The notes: a model not told the origin generated them from the sequence alone. A stretch of 34,785 nucleotides of DNA from Flavobacteriaceae bacterium (GCA_029252265.1 JAQXBT010000062.1:1-34785), one strand, 5' to 3'. Shown: positions 7,348 through 15,989, counted from the stretch's first letter. Numbers and translations are program-made.

Positions 7348-8106
7348 TTAACGTGTAAACACCAATTTAGTGGCTGTTGACAGATTTGAGTCATACGCAT
7401 AGCCCTCTGTTGTGAACGTTTTTAATCCTTCAACTGATTCTACAGTATTTTCAAGGATGTGACGCGTCATATACCCACGCGCTCGTTTTGCAAAAATAGC
7501 GATGGTTTTATACTGGCCGTTTTTAAACTCTTTAAAATCGATATGAATAACAGGCACTTTAAGAACCTTAATATCAATGGCTTTAAAATATTCTTGGCTC
7601 GCTAAGTTGACAAACAACTCATCATCTTTTAATTCCTCATTCAGCGCAGTGGTCACTTTTTTGCGCCAAAACTCATAGAGGTTTTTCGATTTCCCGACTG
7701 GAAATTTAGTCCCCATTTCCAAGCGATACGGCTGCACTAAATCCAAAGGTTTCAACAACCCGTACAAGCCCGATATAATTCGGACGGAGTCTTGAAGAGT
7801 TTCTAATTTTGATTCCGAAATGGTGTATGCGTCAATCCCACGATACACATCGCCATTAAACGCATAAATAGCGGGGCGTGCATTTTTAGATGTGAAAGGG
7901 ATTGCCCATTCTTGGTTGCGCTCGTAATTAAGCTGACCTAAATTGGATGAAATATGCATTAACTCAGAAAGTGTTTTTGCAGATTTCTTTTTTAACAACG
8001 AATTGAGCTGCTGTGCTTCACTCAAAAAACAACTTTGAGTGTTTAATGAGGTCGGTAATTCGCTCTCGTAATTTAACGATTTTGCAGGTGAGATGACAAG
8101 TTTCAT
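7348..8106 (-). CDS. yaaA: Peroxide stress protein YaaA (DUF328)
   Basis: The 252-residue protein has the YaaA/UPF0246 signature: MKLVISPAKSLNYES at the start, AIYAFNGDVYRGIDA in the middle, RIISGLYGLLKPLDLVQPYR, then an FAKRARGYM block near the C terminus. In E. coli YaaA lowers free intracellular iron during hydrogen-peroxide stress; its structure suggests DNA binding. Length is normal. It is separated from the upstream RluD gene by 65 bp that contain a good promoter match, so it can be transcribed on its own. No oxidative-stress genes are next to it. Confidence 0.93.
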   Translation of the reverse strand: MKLVISPAKSLNYESELPTSLNTQSCFLSEAQQLNSLLKKKSAKTLSELMHISSNLGQLNYERNQEWAIPFTSKNARPAIYAFNGDVYRGIDAYTISESKLETLQDSVRIISGLYGLLKPLDLVQPYRLEMGTKFPVGKSKNLYEFWRKKVTTALNEELKDDELFVNLASQEYFKAIDIKVLKVPVIHIDFKEFKNGQYKTIAIFAKRARGYMTRHILENTVESVEGLKTFTTEGYAYDSNLSTATKLVFTR

Positions 8107-8123
8107 AAAGCTAATTTATATCT

Positions 8124-8155
8124 CAAAGTTAAGAAGTAAGGTGCAAGACTCAAAA
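8124..8155 (-). promoter_or_regulatory. yaaA: Promoter for yaaA
   Basis: On the minus strand TTTTG (8155-8151) and TAACTTTG (8131-8124) are separated by 19 bp, matching the Bacteroidota TTTG/TAnnTTTG promoter. The -7 box ends 17 nt before the ATG, giving a leader of about 10 nt. This is the best-spaced promoter match seen in the window. Confidence 0.6.
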
Positions 8156-8171
8156 CAATCTAAAGAAAATT

Positions 8172-9209
8172 TTAATCTTCTAACAAGTGATTCGAATAGG
8201 TTTCCCATTTTTTAATACACGCTTGCATGTCTTGTGGGATTTCGGTTGTAAATGACATCGTTTTCCCCGTCGTTGGGTGTAAAAATCCTAAAGTTTTGGC
8301 GTGCAAGGCTTGTCTTGGTAAGGTTTTAAAACAATTATCAACAAACTGCTTGTATTTGGTAAAGGTCGTTCCTTTCAGAATGCGTTCACCTCCATAGCGT
8401 TCATCGTTAAAAAGCGTATGACCAATGTGTTTCATATGCACACGAATTTGATGCGTTCGTCCCGTTTCTAATTTACAAGTTACAAGAGTTACATATCCCA
8501 AACGTTGCAACACTTTGTAATGGGTCACAGCGGGCTTGCCTTTGTCGGCTTCATCTCCAAAATAGACCGTATTTTGCAATCTATTTTTAGGGTGACGGCC
8601 AATATTGCCTTCAATCGTGCCTTCATCGGCGTCTATATTCCCCCAAACCAAAGCCACATATTCGCGCTCACTTGTTTTGGCTTTAAATTGGGCTGACAAA
8701 TGAGTCATTGCAATCTCGGTTTTGGCAACTACCAACAACCCACTCGTATCTTTATCGATCCGGTGAACTAACCCCGGACGATTGCTACTATTGTTTGGCA
8801 AATTTTCGAAATGAAACGTAAGCGCATTAATCAAGGTCCCTGAATAATTTCCATGCCCAGGATGAACAACCATTCCAGGCGCTTTGTTGACAACTAATAA
8901 TGCATCATCTTCGTACACCACATCGATGGGGATATCCTCCGGAACTAATAAGTTTTCATAAGGAGGGTGCTCAAATAAAACTCGAATTTTGTCATACGGT
9001 TTTACCTTATAATTTGATTTCACCGCGGCTTCATTGACTAAAATACTTCCATTTTTAGCAGCAGCTTGGATTTTATTTCGAGTGGCATTTTCAACAAAAT
9101 TCATGAGGTATTTATCGATCCTCAAAGGTTGTTGCCCCTTCTCTACCGTGAACGTATAATGTTCATGTAATTCGCTCTCATTTTCTAACAACTCATTTGA
9201 TTCTACCAT
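8172..9209 (-). CDS. rluD: RluA/RluD-family pseudouridine synthase
   Basis: This 345-residue enzyme isomerises uridine to pseudouridine in RNA, probably 23S rRNA. An N-terminal S4 RNA-binding domain (LRIDKYLMNFVENATRNKIQ..., about residues 29-90) is followed by the catalytic domain with HRIDKDTSGLLVVAK at 149-163; D152 is the expected catalytic aspartate. Later GRTHQIRVHMKHIGH completes the active site. The S4 domain and length favour RluD (helix 69 of 23S rRNA) over RluA, but the exact target cannot be read from sequence. It follows the PASTA gene by 6 bp, so the two form one transcript. Confidence 0.92.
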   Translation of the reverse strand: MVESNELLENESELHEHYTFTVEKGQQPLRIDKYLMNFVENATRNKIQAAAKNGSILVNEAAVKSNYKVKPYDKIRVLFEHPPYENLLVPEDIPIDVVYEDDALLVVNKAPGMVVHPGHGNYSGTLINALTFHFENLPNNSSNRPGLVHRIDKDTSGLLVVAKTEIAMTHLSAQFKAKTSEREYVALVWGNIDADEGTIEGNIGRHPKNRLQNTVYFGDEADKGKPAVTHYKVLQRLGYVTLVTCKLETGRTHQIRVHMKHIGHTLFNDERYGGERILKGTTFTKYKQFVDNCFKTLPRQALHAKTLGFLHPTTGKTMSFTTEIPQDMQACIKKWETYSNHLLED

Positions 9210-9215
9210 GGTTAA

Positions 9216-9773
9216 TTATTGCTTTCGAACACCGTTTCCTAAAACGAGGTCAAGTGTCGAAGTTTTTGGAAGCATCGTACCTGCTTCAATGATTTGGTCT
9301 TTATACCGTATTTCTAAAACTTGATCTTTTCCTAAATCATCTTTATAAATCAACTCGCCTATTTGGAACCCCAAAGCTTCTAGTGTGGGTTTTGTTTGAC
9401 GATAGGTTCGACGGATGACATCCGGAACCGCTAGCTTTCTGTAGGCTGAAGGGTTGAGAATTAAATATATTTTTCGATCTTCTTTAACTTGACTTCCTGC
9501 TAAAGGATCTTGTTCGATAATTGCTCCTTTTGGATATTTTGGATTATAGTTTGATGAATCTTGAACTTCCCCTCTTAATGCATTGTCTTTAAGAAGCATC
9601 TGGGCCACTTCGTAGGTTTTACCCGTAAGCGTTGGAACAGTTACAAAGGTCGCGTGATTGGTATAGGATTTGAGCCATTTCAGAGTTAAAAAACTAAAAA
9701 TAATGAGCGCAATGACCGCAAAAATTAATTGCTTTATAAATGACTTGCTGAATAAGAATTTGATGAAATCCAT
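9216..9773 (-). CDS. PASTA-domain membrane protein
   Basis: A 185-residue protein (MDFIKFLFSK...) with one N-terminal membrane helix (FIKQLIFAVIALIIFSFLTL), then two PASTA repeats outside the membrane: FVTVPTLTGKTYEVAQMLL to YLILN, and LAVPDVIRRTYRQTKPTLE to LVLGNG. PASTA domains bind peptidoglycan stem peptides in penicillin-binding proteins and Ser/Thr kinases; here there is no kinase or transpeptidase domain. The frame is open to 9806, but the ATG at 9771-9773 is preferred because a TAGCTTTG promoter box occupies 9794-9801. It is divergent from ddl, which makes the D-Ala-D-Ala unit of the same stem peptides; this supports a cell-wall role. Confidence 0.88.
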   Translation of the reverse strand: MDFIKFLFSKSFIKQLIFAVIALIIFSFLTLKWLKSYTNHATFVTVPTLTGKTYEVAQMLLKDNALRGEVQDSSNYNPKYPKGAIIEQDPLAGSQVKEDRKIYLILNPSAYRKLAVPDVIRRTYRQTKPTLEALGFQIGELIYKDDLGKDQVLEIRYKDQIIEAGTMLPKTSTLDLVLGNGVRKQ

Positions 9774-9793
9774 GGCGCTTTTTAATAATTTAA

Positions 9794-9801
9794 CAAAGCT
9801 A
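9794..9801 (-). promoter_or_regulatory. -7 promoter box for the PASTA-rluD transcript
   Basis: TAGCTTTG on the minus strand, 20 nt before the chosen ATG. A 12-bp palindrome ACAAATATTTGT (9803-9814) overlaps the spacer region and might be an operator. No clear -33 element. Confidence 0.4.
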
Positions 9802-9832
9802 AACAAATATTTGTGTCCTTAAAATCTTTAGC

Positions 9833-9859
9833 TTGTTTAGTTTGAAGTAAATATATTTG
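9833..9859 (+). promoter_or_regulatory. Candidate promoter for ddl-coaD
   Basis: TATATTTG at 9852-9859 matches the -7 box, with a TTG at 9833-9835 (spacer 16, slightly short). It is 57 nt before the ddl ATG and faces away from the PASTA promoter. Confidence 0.4.
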
Positions 9860-9916
9860 GTTTAAAATGATTTTGATTTAAGATAAAAGTAATATTTTTA
9901 CTGTATAAACGTGCAC

Positions 9917-10900
9917 ATGAAAAAAAATATTGCCATTATTATGGGTGGATATTCAAATGAATATCAAATCTCTCTAAAGAGTGGAAACGTGGTTTACGAG
10001 AGTTTACCAAAAACGCTCTACAATGCGTATTGCATCCATATTTTTAAAGATCGATGGGTTTATGTGGCAGACGATTTACAAGAATTTCCGATAAATAAAG
10101 CTGATTTTAGTATAAATTTAAACGGTGAAAAAATCAACTTTGACTGTGTATTTAATGCTATTCATGGCGCACCAGGTGAAGATGGAACCATACAAGCTTA
10201 TTTTGAATTACTATTGATCCCACACACCAGTTGCGGTATGTATCAAGCAGCTTTAACGTTTAATAAGCGAGATTGTTTGAGTGTGTTAAAACCTTACGGA
10301 ATACGAACGGCAGATTCCTATTTTTTAAATGCTGGAGATGCCATTGACCCTGTAGCCATTGAAACAGCGGTTGGATTTCCTTGTTTTGTAAAAGCCAATA
10401 AAGCTGGGAGTAGTTTTGGGATTACTAAAGTCTATTCAAAGGAAGAATTGCCAAAAGCGATCGATATTGCTTTTAAAGAAGATGATGAGCTCATTATTGA
10501 ATCCTACCTAGACGGTATCGAAGTCTCTGTTGGGGTGGTCCGCTATAAAGGAGTCGTTACTGTACTTCCAATTACTGAAATTGTAACCGAGAATGACTTT
10601 TTTGATTATGAAGCAAAGTATTTAGGGAAATCTCAAGAAATTACTCCAGCACGTTTAAGCGAATTCCAAGAATCGGATGTTAGAACGGTTGCCAAAAGTA
10701 TTTATGAGATTTTAAAACTAGAGGGGTTTTCTCGCAGTGAATTTATTTTCAAAAACAACAAACCTCATCTTTTAGAGATAAATACCATCCCAGGACTTAC
10801 AAAGGAAAGCATTTTTCCACAGCAAGCAGCACAAGCAGGAATTTCATTGCCCGATTTATTTGATAATGCGATTCGAGAAGCACTTCAAAAAAAATCTTAA
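9917..10900 (+). CDS. ddl: D-alanine--D-alanine ligase
   Basis: An ATP-grasp enzyme of 327 residues that joins two D-alanines for the peptidoglycan stem peptide in the cytoplasm. Visible are IAIIMGGYSNEYQISLKSG at the N terminus (the family's GG-S-E-SL-S motif), the FNAIHGAPGEDGTIQ loop, the ATP-binding FVKANKAGSSFGI strand, and the metal-binding LLEINTIPGLTKESIFP near the C terminus. A GTG six bases earlier is in frame, but the ATG at 9917 begins directly with MKKNIAI and is the usual start. coaD follows after 9 bp, so the pair is an operon. Confidence 0.96.
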   Translation: MKKNIAIIMGGYSNEYQISLKSGNVVYESLPKTLYNAYCIHIFKDRWVYVADDLQEFPINKADFSINLNGEKINFDCVFNAIHGAPGEDGTIQAYFELLLIPHTSCGMYQAALTFNKRDCLSVLKPYGIRTADSYFLNAGDAIDPVAIETAVGFPCFVKANKAGSSFGITKVYSKEELPKAIDIAFKEDDELIIESYLDGIEVSVGVVRYKGVVTVLPITEIVTENDFFDYEAKYLGKSQEITPARLSEFQESDVRTVAKSIYEILKLEGFSRSEFIFKNNKPHLLEINTIPGLTKESIFPQQAAQAGISLPDLFDNAIREALQKKS

Positions 10901-10909
10901 CTTTACCAC

Positions 10910-11365
10910 ATGAAGAAAGCAATTTTTCCAGGATCCTTTGACCCAATTACATTAGGGCATGTCGATATTATCAACAGAGGGGTCACCTTGTTTGATGAAG
11001 TGATTATAGCGATTGGCGAAAATTCTTCAAAAAACTATATGTTTACACTCGAAGAACGCAAACAATTTATTGAAAAAACGTTTAAAGACAATCCAAAAGT
11101 GACGGTCATGACTTATAGTGGGTTAACGATTGATTTTTGTAAAGAGATTGGCGTTGAATTTATTCTAAGAGGATTACGTAACCCAGCAGATTTTGAGTTT
11201 GAAAAAGCAATTGCTCAGACCAATCGACATTTATCAACCCTGGAAACCGTGTTTTTACTAACGTCAACTCAGACTTCGTTTATTTCTTCTTCTATTGTCA
11301 GAGAAATCATTCGCTATGGTGGCAATTATGAAAAATTAGTTCCCAATTCGGTACGCGTTCAATAA
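10910..11365 (+). CDS. coaD: Pantetheine-phosphate adenylyltransferase
   Basis: The 151-residue CoaD transfers AMP from ATP to 4'-phosphopantetheine, the penultimate step of coenzyme A synthesis. The nucleotidyltransferase motif TLGH is at 14-17 after PGSFDP, and the second signature ISSSIVR is at 125-131. The RGLRNPADFEFE segment (88 onward) is a family hallmark. Length is normal for the hexameric bacterial enzyme. It is the distal gene of the ddl operon and is convergent with the SulP gene, with 2 bp between the stop codons. Confidence 0.96.
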   Translation: MKKAIFPGSFDPITLGHVDIINRGVTLFDEVIIAIGENSSKNYMFTLEERKQFIEKTFKDNPKVTVMTYSGLTIDFCKEIGVEFILRGLRNPADFEFEKAIAQTNRHLSTLETVFLLTSTQTSFISSSIVREIIRYGGNYEKLVPNSVRVQ

Positions 11366-11367
11366 GC

Positions 11368-12990
11368 TTAGAGTTTATACTCTGCAAGCCCTTTAGAAAA
11401 TGCTTCTGGATTTTCGGCGAGATGGTACCGTGGATCATCAATCGCTTCTAGGATTACATCTGTAAAAATTGGACTCGATTTATGTAACAAAATCTTACAG
11501 TCTTCACTAAGATGTTTTAAGTGTATTGTTTTGCCTTCATCTTTATATTTTTTGACAAGATTAGAAATTGCTTCGATCGCCGAATGGTCACTTATTCGTG
11601 ATTCTACAAAATCAATCTCAACAGATTCAGGATCGTTTTTTACATCAAATTTATCGTTAAAAGCCGTAATACTTCCAAAAAATAGTGGGCCCCATATTTC
11701 GTATACTTTAGTGCCATCATCTTTGATACGTTTTCGAGCCCGAATACGCTTTGCGTTTTCCCATGAAAACACGAGTGCACTTACAATCACACCCGAAATA
11801 ACAGCGATTGCTAAATCAAAGAAGACAGTCATCGATGAAACCAATATCAATACAAACACATCTGTTTTTGGAATTTTATTGATGATTCTAAAACTAGACC
11901 ATGCAAACGTCCCAATAACCACCATAAACATCACGCCTACCAATGCAGCAATTGGCACTTGTTCGATTAGCCCAGAAGCAAATAAAATAAATGCTAAAAG
12001 CGCTAGTGCAGCAACAATTCCTGAAAGGCGACCTCTACCCCCACCTTTGATATTGATAATCGATTGGCCAATCATGGCACATCCACCCATCCCACCAAAC
12101 AGTCCGGTGATAATGTTTGCTCCCCCTTGAGCCATACATTCTCTATTAGAATTTCCTCGAGTTTCGGTGAGTTCATCAATTAAATTAAGAGTCATTAAAG
12201 ATTCAATCAGTCCGATGGCAGCAAGAATTAATGCATAGGGCCCTATAAATTTTAGGGTTTCAAAACTAAGCGGGATTTTTTCAAAAATAGCCCATTGCGG
12301 AAGTGGTAATCCGCCTTTTAGGCCATCGCCTCCACCATCTCTAATAAAGCTTCCAACCGTAGCAACGTCTAAATCTCCAAAAATAACAATCGCAGAAACC
12401 ACCAAAATGGACACCAATGCTTCAGGTAATTTTTTGGTGATTTGTGGCAAACCAAACATAATAGCCATGGTTAATCCTACAAGCCCAACCATTGTCCATA
12501 AGGAAACCCCTTGCATCCACACCATTTCTCCATTTTGGGAAGTCATGAACATACTTAATTGCGAAAGAAAGATTACAATCGCTAATCCATTTACAAATCC
12601 CAACATGACGGGGTGTGGAATCAAACGTACAAACTTACCGAGCTTAAAAACACCCGCCATAACCTGAATAACGCCCATTAAAATGACGGTCATAAACAAA
12701 TAGTATAATCCTAACTCATCGCCTTCGGCACCCATAGCATTCCCTTGTGCAACCAAACTGACCATCACTACCGCTAAGGCTCCCGTAGCGCCACTAATCA
12801 TTCCTGGTCGACCCCCAAAAATAGAGGTGATTAATCCAATCATGAACGCCGCATACAACCCTACTAAAGGGTCTACACCGGCAACAAATGCAAAAGCAAC
12901 TGCTTCCGGCACTAAGGCCAATGCAACCGTTAGTCCACTTAAAATATCATTTTTTACGTTACTAGAACGTTTTCTTATAAACTCCATCAT
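11368..12990 (-). CDS. SulP-family anion transporter with STAS domain
   Basis: A 540-residue inner-membrane protein with about 10-12 hydrophobic helices followed by a cytoplasmic STAS domain (about residues 430-540, including EIDFVESRISDHSAIEAI). SulP proteins carry sulfate, bicarbonate or other anions; this one has the N-terminal SGLTVALALVPEAVAFAFVAG helix typical of the group. Substrate cannot be decided from sequence; the absence of cys genes or a carbonic anhydrase nearby gives no hint. Two consecutive ATGs (12990 and 12987) are equally possible starts. It stands alone on its strand. Confidence 0.9.
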   Translation of the reverse strand: MMEFIRKRSSNVKNDILSGLTVALALVPEAVAFAFVAGVDPLVGLYAAFMIGLITSIFGGRPGMISGATGALAVVMVSLVAQGNAMGAEGDELGLYYLFMTVILMGVIQVMAGVFKLGKFVRLIPHPVMLGFVNGLAIVIFLSQLSMFMTSQNGEMVWMQGVSLWTMVGLVGLTMAIMFGLPQITKKLPEALVSILVVSAIVIFGDLDVATVGSFIRDGGGDGLKGGLPLPQWAIFEKIPLSFETLKFIGPYALILAAIGLIESLMTLNLIDELTETRGNSNRECMAQGGANIITGLFGGMGGCAMIGQSIINIKGGGRGRLSGIVAALALLAFILFASGLIEQVPIAALVGVMFMVVIGTFAWSSFRIINKIPKTDVFVLILVSSMTVFFDLAIAVISGVIVSALVFSWENAKRIRARKRIKDDGTKVYEIWGPLFFGSITAFNDKFDVKNDPESVEIDFVESRISDHSAIEAISNLVKKYKDEGKTIHLKHLSEDCKILLHKSSPIFTDVILEAIDDPRYHLAENPEAFSKGLAEYKL

Positions 12991-13092
12991 TTTGTTTCAA
13001 TTTTGCAGGCAAAAATAAACTTATTGGGAGCGATAGCAACCGTAAATGGGTTTTATTTGTAGATAACTCTAAAAATAAGCTTCGATCCGATG

Positions 13093-13674
13093 TTAAATTA
13101 GGAGTTTAATATTCGCATACGAATTATCTAAAACTTTTTGAAGTTTCGTTTCAGGGATCCATTTTACTTTTGTGATGCCTTCCTTTTCTTGTGGAATTAA
13201 TTTTCCGTCGTATTCTGAATACATTTTAAACCAGTAGGTAACCTTAATGTAATGGCGGTCATTTCGTTTAAATATATGATACGTAATTTCTAAAGGTTTC
13301 GTAATAGAAAGTCCCGAGATTCCAGTTTCTTCCTCTACTTCACGTAGTGCGGTTTGATTGATTGTTTCCTTAGACTCCGCTTTTCCTTTGGGAAGGTCCC
13401 ATTTTCCATTTCTAAAAATAAATAATATCGCACCATCCGGATTGTAAACCTTACCGCCACCTGCAATTACATTTGGCAAGAGAGATAAGAATTTTTTTAG
13501 AAGAACGTCCTTATCTGCCCCAATTAGGTGTACAGCATCATATTTGTCTTTTTTTAATTTCGACAGCACCTTATTGATATCGACTGAATCAATCAAGAAA
13601 TTCTTGAAGTTTGTTTCAGTTTCAACCTTAGTCGTTAAGATTATTGGCTTATTACCAACAAATATTTTATACAT
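13093..13674 (-). CDS. Nudix hydrolase with N-terminal extension
   Basis: A perfect Nudix box (GX5EX7REUXEEXGU) occupies residues 97-119 of 193, with the catalytic REVEEETGI at 111-119, so the protein hydrolyses a nucleoside-diphosphate-linked substrate. The KWDLPKGKAE lead-in resembles diadenosine-polyphosphate or ADP-ribose hydrolases. The first ~75 residues (YKIFVGNKPIIL..., YDAVHLIGADKDVLLKKF) precede the Nudix fold and are not part of a standard minimal domain. The gene is divergent from pyrE across 59 bp. Substrate unknown. Confidence 0.9.
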   Translation of the reverse strand: MYKIFVGNKPIILTTKVETETNFKNFLIDSVDINKVLSKLKKDKYDAVHLIGADKDVLLKKFLSLLPNVIAGGGKVYNPDGAILFIFRNGKWDLPKGKAESKETINQTALREVEEETGISGLSITKPLEITYHIFKRNDRHYIKVTYWFKMYSEYDGKLIPQEKEGITKVKWIPETKLQKVLDNSYANIKLLI

Positions 13675-13721
13675 TGTTAATTAAAAACAAATTAATAGAA
13701 AGTAAAAGTAGTATTTTTTAC

Positions 13722-13729
13722 TAATTTTG
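13722..13729 (+). promoter_or_regulatory. -7-like box immediately before pyrE
   Basis: TAATTTTG ends only 4 nt before the pyrE ATG. If used, the transcript would be leaderless or nearly so. It may instead be a chance match in A/T-rich DNA. Confidence 0.3.
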
Positions 13730-13733
13730 AACT

Positions 13734-14378
13734 ATGATTTTCAACAAAAGTACCGCCAAAAAAACTGCAGAAGTATTACTTCAAATAAATGCTATTAAAT
13801 TAAACCCACGAGACCCCTTTACTTGGGCGTCAGGATGGAAGTCACCCATCTATTGTGACAACCGCATTGTGTTGTCCTATCCAGCGGTAAGAAATTATAT
13901 CAAAGAAGAAATCGCAAAAAACATAGAACTAGAATTTGGTAAACCCGATGTGATTGCTGGAGTTGCAACTGGTGCGATTGGAATTGGCGCTTTAGTCGCT
14001 GAAGTTCTTGGACTTCCATTTGTGTATGTACGCCCAGAAGCCAAAAAGCATGGCCGTCAAAATCAAATTGAAGGGTATATTCAAAAAGGTCAAAATGTGG
14101 TGATCATTGAAGATTTGATCAGTACAGGGAACAGTAGTTTGGTGGCTGTTGATGCCTTAAAAGCATCAGAAGTGAATGTTAAAGGCATGGTTGCAATTTT
14201 TACGTATGGCTTTGAAATCTCAAAAGAAAATTTTAAAAAAAACAATGTGACTCTTTATACACTTAGTAACTACGAGAGTCTGATAGAGCAGGCCTTAGAC
14301 ACTAACTTCATTGACCAAAATGAAGCGGCTATTTTATCCCAATGGAATTCAAACCCTTCGGAATGGACCGGTAAATAA
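13734..14378 (+). CDS. pyrE: Orotate phosphoribosyltransferase
   Basis: A 214-residue type I phosphoribosyltransferase that condenses orotate with PRPP to orotidine monophosphate in pyrimidine synthesis. The PRPP-binding motif VVIIEDLISTG is at 122-132 (acidic pair E126, D127). The FTWASGWKSPIYCDNR block (about 24-40) is the family's orotate/PRPP loop, and VRPEAKKHGRQNQIEG forms the flexible catalytic loop. Length and motifs are normal. An SRPBCC gene follows after 9 bp. Confidence 0.96.
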   Translation: MIFNKSTAKKTAEVLLQINAIKLNPRDPFTWASGWKSPIYCDNRIVLSYPAVRNYIKEEIAKNIELEFGKPDVIAGVATGAIGIGALVAEVLGLPFVYVRPEAKKHGRQNQIEGYIQKGQNVVIIEDLISTGNSSLVAVDALKASEVNVKGMVAIFTYGFEISKENFKKNNVTLYTLSNYESLIEQALDTNFIDQNEAAILSQWNSNPSEWTGK

Positions 14379-14387
14379 ATTTAGATT

Positions 14388-14783
14388 ATGAAACTAGAAT
14401 CACCTAAAGTAAGTATTGATAAGTCGGCGCAAGAAGTATTTGATTATTTGACGACTATCGAAAATTTTAAAACATTAATGCCCGAGAACACCAGTAAGTT
14501 TGAAGTATTGGATTCCGACACCTTTTTATTTGCATTAAGCGGAATGCCAGAAATCGTTTTGAAAAAGAAATCTATGGAGCCTCCACACAAAATAGTATTA
14601 GGGGCTGCAGGTGGTAAACTGGATTTTTCATTAACTGCACGAATTGAATCTAGTTCTGCAAGCAAAAGTGAAGTCGTTCTCAACTTTGAGGGTGATTTTA
14701 ATCCGATGATGGCAATGATGATTAAAGGCCCTATCACAAAGTTCATTGAAACCTTAGCGATGAACATTCCTAAATCTGTGTAG
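14388..14783 (+). CDS. SRPBCC-fold protein
   Basis: A 131-residue protein of the START-like SRPBCC superfamily: MKLESPKVSIDKSAQEVFDYLTTIENF is the typical opening strand and two short helices, followed by a curved beta-sheet and a long C-terminal helix (MMAMMIKGPITKFIETLAMNI). Such folds hold small hydrophobic ligands; no function is known for this member. Its position 9 bp after pyrE implies co-transcription but not a pyrimidine role. Its stop codon directly abuts the stop of convergent birA, with no spacer. Confidence 0.85.
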   Translation: MKLESPKVSIDKSAQEVFDYLTTIENFKTLMPENTSKFEVLDSDTFLFALSGMPEIVLKKKSMEPPHKIVLGAAGGKLDFSLTARIESSSASKSEVVLNFEGDFNPMMAMMIKGPITKFIETLAMNIPKSV

Positions 14784-15512
14784 TTAATACATCAACTTTA
14801 ACTCTTTTAAACTAAACTCTTTCGTGGCATCTTCAAGTTGTACTTGTAGTTTTCCAGATGGAGTTACGCCTCTAATTATACCTGTAAAAAAAGATTCGTC
14901 AGGCAACATAAAAGTTGAGGGCTTGTCTTTTCTAAACAAATACGATTCGTATTCATCGTTGAAAAAAGCCATTCCTTTCTCTGAAAAAACCCTAAAATAA
15001 TGTTGCATATTTTCGATAATTTTGTGGAGTAACTCTTGTTTACTCACAGACAATCCTAAAATATGTTTCAGAGAACAAACTTTTGGCAATCCTTCAAATG
15101 TTTCCTGGTTGACGTTAAGACCTATTCCAATCACTGAAAATTCAATCTGTTGATTTTTAATTACATTTTCGATTAAAATTCCCGCAATTTTATGATGGTC
15201 TGACAAAATGTCGTTCGGCCACTTGATGGCTAACTTAGGAATATTATACCCTTCAAGTGTTTTTACAATAGACAGAGAAACTAAGATACTCAACATAAAT
15301 TGTTGATGTAAAAGCAGGGATGTTTTTAATTTTAAAACACTGAATGTTAGATTTTTACCTTTATCAGAACTCCACTCAGAACCCATTTGACCTCTGCCTT
15401 TGGTTTGATGATTAGTAACCACCACAGAAAAATCTTCTAATACGTTTTCTAGCATCAATTTTTTTAAATAATTGTTGGTAGAATCAGTGGCATTAAGTTT
15501 GATTAATTGCAT
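14784..15512 (-). CDS. birA: Biotin--[acetyl-CoA-carboxylase] ligase
   Basis: A 242-residue enzyme that activates biotin with ATP and attaches it to biotin carboxyl carrier protein. The biotinyl-AMP loop GRGQMG lies at 39-44 (family GRGRxG), followed by KWPNDI near residue 99 and GIGLNVNQE. There is no N-terminal winged helix, so it is the monofunctional form without repressor activity. Residues after about 190 form the small SH3-like C-terminal domain. The gene faces the pyrE pair and is divergent from rsfS. Confidence 0.94.
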   Translation of the reverse strand: MQLIKLNATDSTNNYLKKLMLENVLEDFSVVVTNHQTKGRGQMGSEWSSDKGKNLTFSVLKLKTSLLLHQQFMLSILVSLSIVKTLEGYNIPKLAIKWPNDILSDHHKIAGILIENVIKNQQIEFSVIGIGLNVNQETFEGLPKVCSLKHILGLSVSKQELLHKIIENMQHYFRVFSEKGMAFFNDEYESYLFRKDKPSTFMLPDESFFTGIIRGVTPSGKLQVQLEDATKEFSLKELKLMY

Positions 15513-15581
15513 AGTTCGATTTAAGCCTCTAAATTATAATATTATTAAGACAATATAAGGGGTTTAGAGCCAAAAAAGTAA

Positions 15582-15589
15582 TAAATTTG
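15582..15589 (+). promoter_or_regulatory. -7 promoter box for rsfS-ftsH
   Basis: TAAATTTG ends 17 nt before the rsfS ATG. A TTTA lies 15 bp upstream; the -33 match is weak. Confidence 0.4.
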
Positions 15590-15606
15590 CACAGTAAAAT
15601 CATTTC

Positions 15607-15978
15607 ATGACAAAAAAAACACCTAGTTCCGACGAACTCATCACTTTCACTATCAGTGGAATTGAAGACGTTAAGGGTCAAAATATCACTATTTTAGATT
15701 TGAGAGCTATCGAAAATACCGTTTGCGATTATTTCATCATTTGTGATGGGACCTCAAACACACAAGTAAATGCGATTGTTAGTTCAATACAAAAAAAAGT
15801 TAGTAAAAATACCAAAGACAAACCTTGGCATATTGAGGGCAGCGGAAACGCCGAATGGGTGCTAATGGATTATGTTAATGTGGTGGTTCATGTATTCCAA
15901 AAACACATTCGAGATTACTACGACATCGAAAACCTTTGGGGTGATGCGAAAATTACTGAAATTGAAACTACTTACTAA
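15607..15978 (+). CDS. rsfS: Ribosomal silencing factor RsfS
   Basis: A 123-residue DUF143/RsfS protein that binds ribosomal protein uL14 and blocks subunit joining when nutrients are scarce. Family features are ILDLRAIENTVCDYFIICDG in the first half, HIEGSGNAEWVLMDYVNVVVHVF in the centre and RDYYDIENLWGDA at the end. Length is normal. It lies 11 bp ahead of ftsH, an arrangement common in Flavobacteria. Confidence 0.95.
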   Translation: MTKKTPSSDELITFTISGIEDVKGQNITILDLRAIENTVCDYFIICDGTSNTQVNAIVSSIQKKVSKNTKDKPWHIEGSGNAEWVLMDYVNVVVHVFQKHIRDYYDIENLWGDAKITEIETTY

Positions 15979-15989
15979 AAAATCAACTC

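Noticed and set aside
11366-11385. Terminator between coaD and the SulP gene
   Set aside because: AGAGT-TTAT-ACTCT gives only a 5-bp stem inside coding sequence with no T-run; too weak to list.
11531-12130. A 199-codon open frame antisense to the SulP gene
   Set aside because: The reverse strand shows a complete SulP transporter with normal domains; the antisense frame has a Ser/Thr/Ile-rich composition with no family resemblance and is a shadow.
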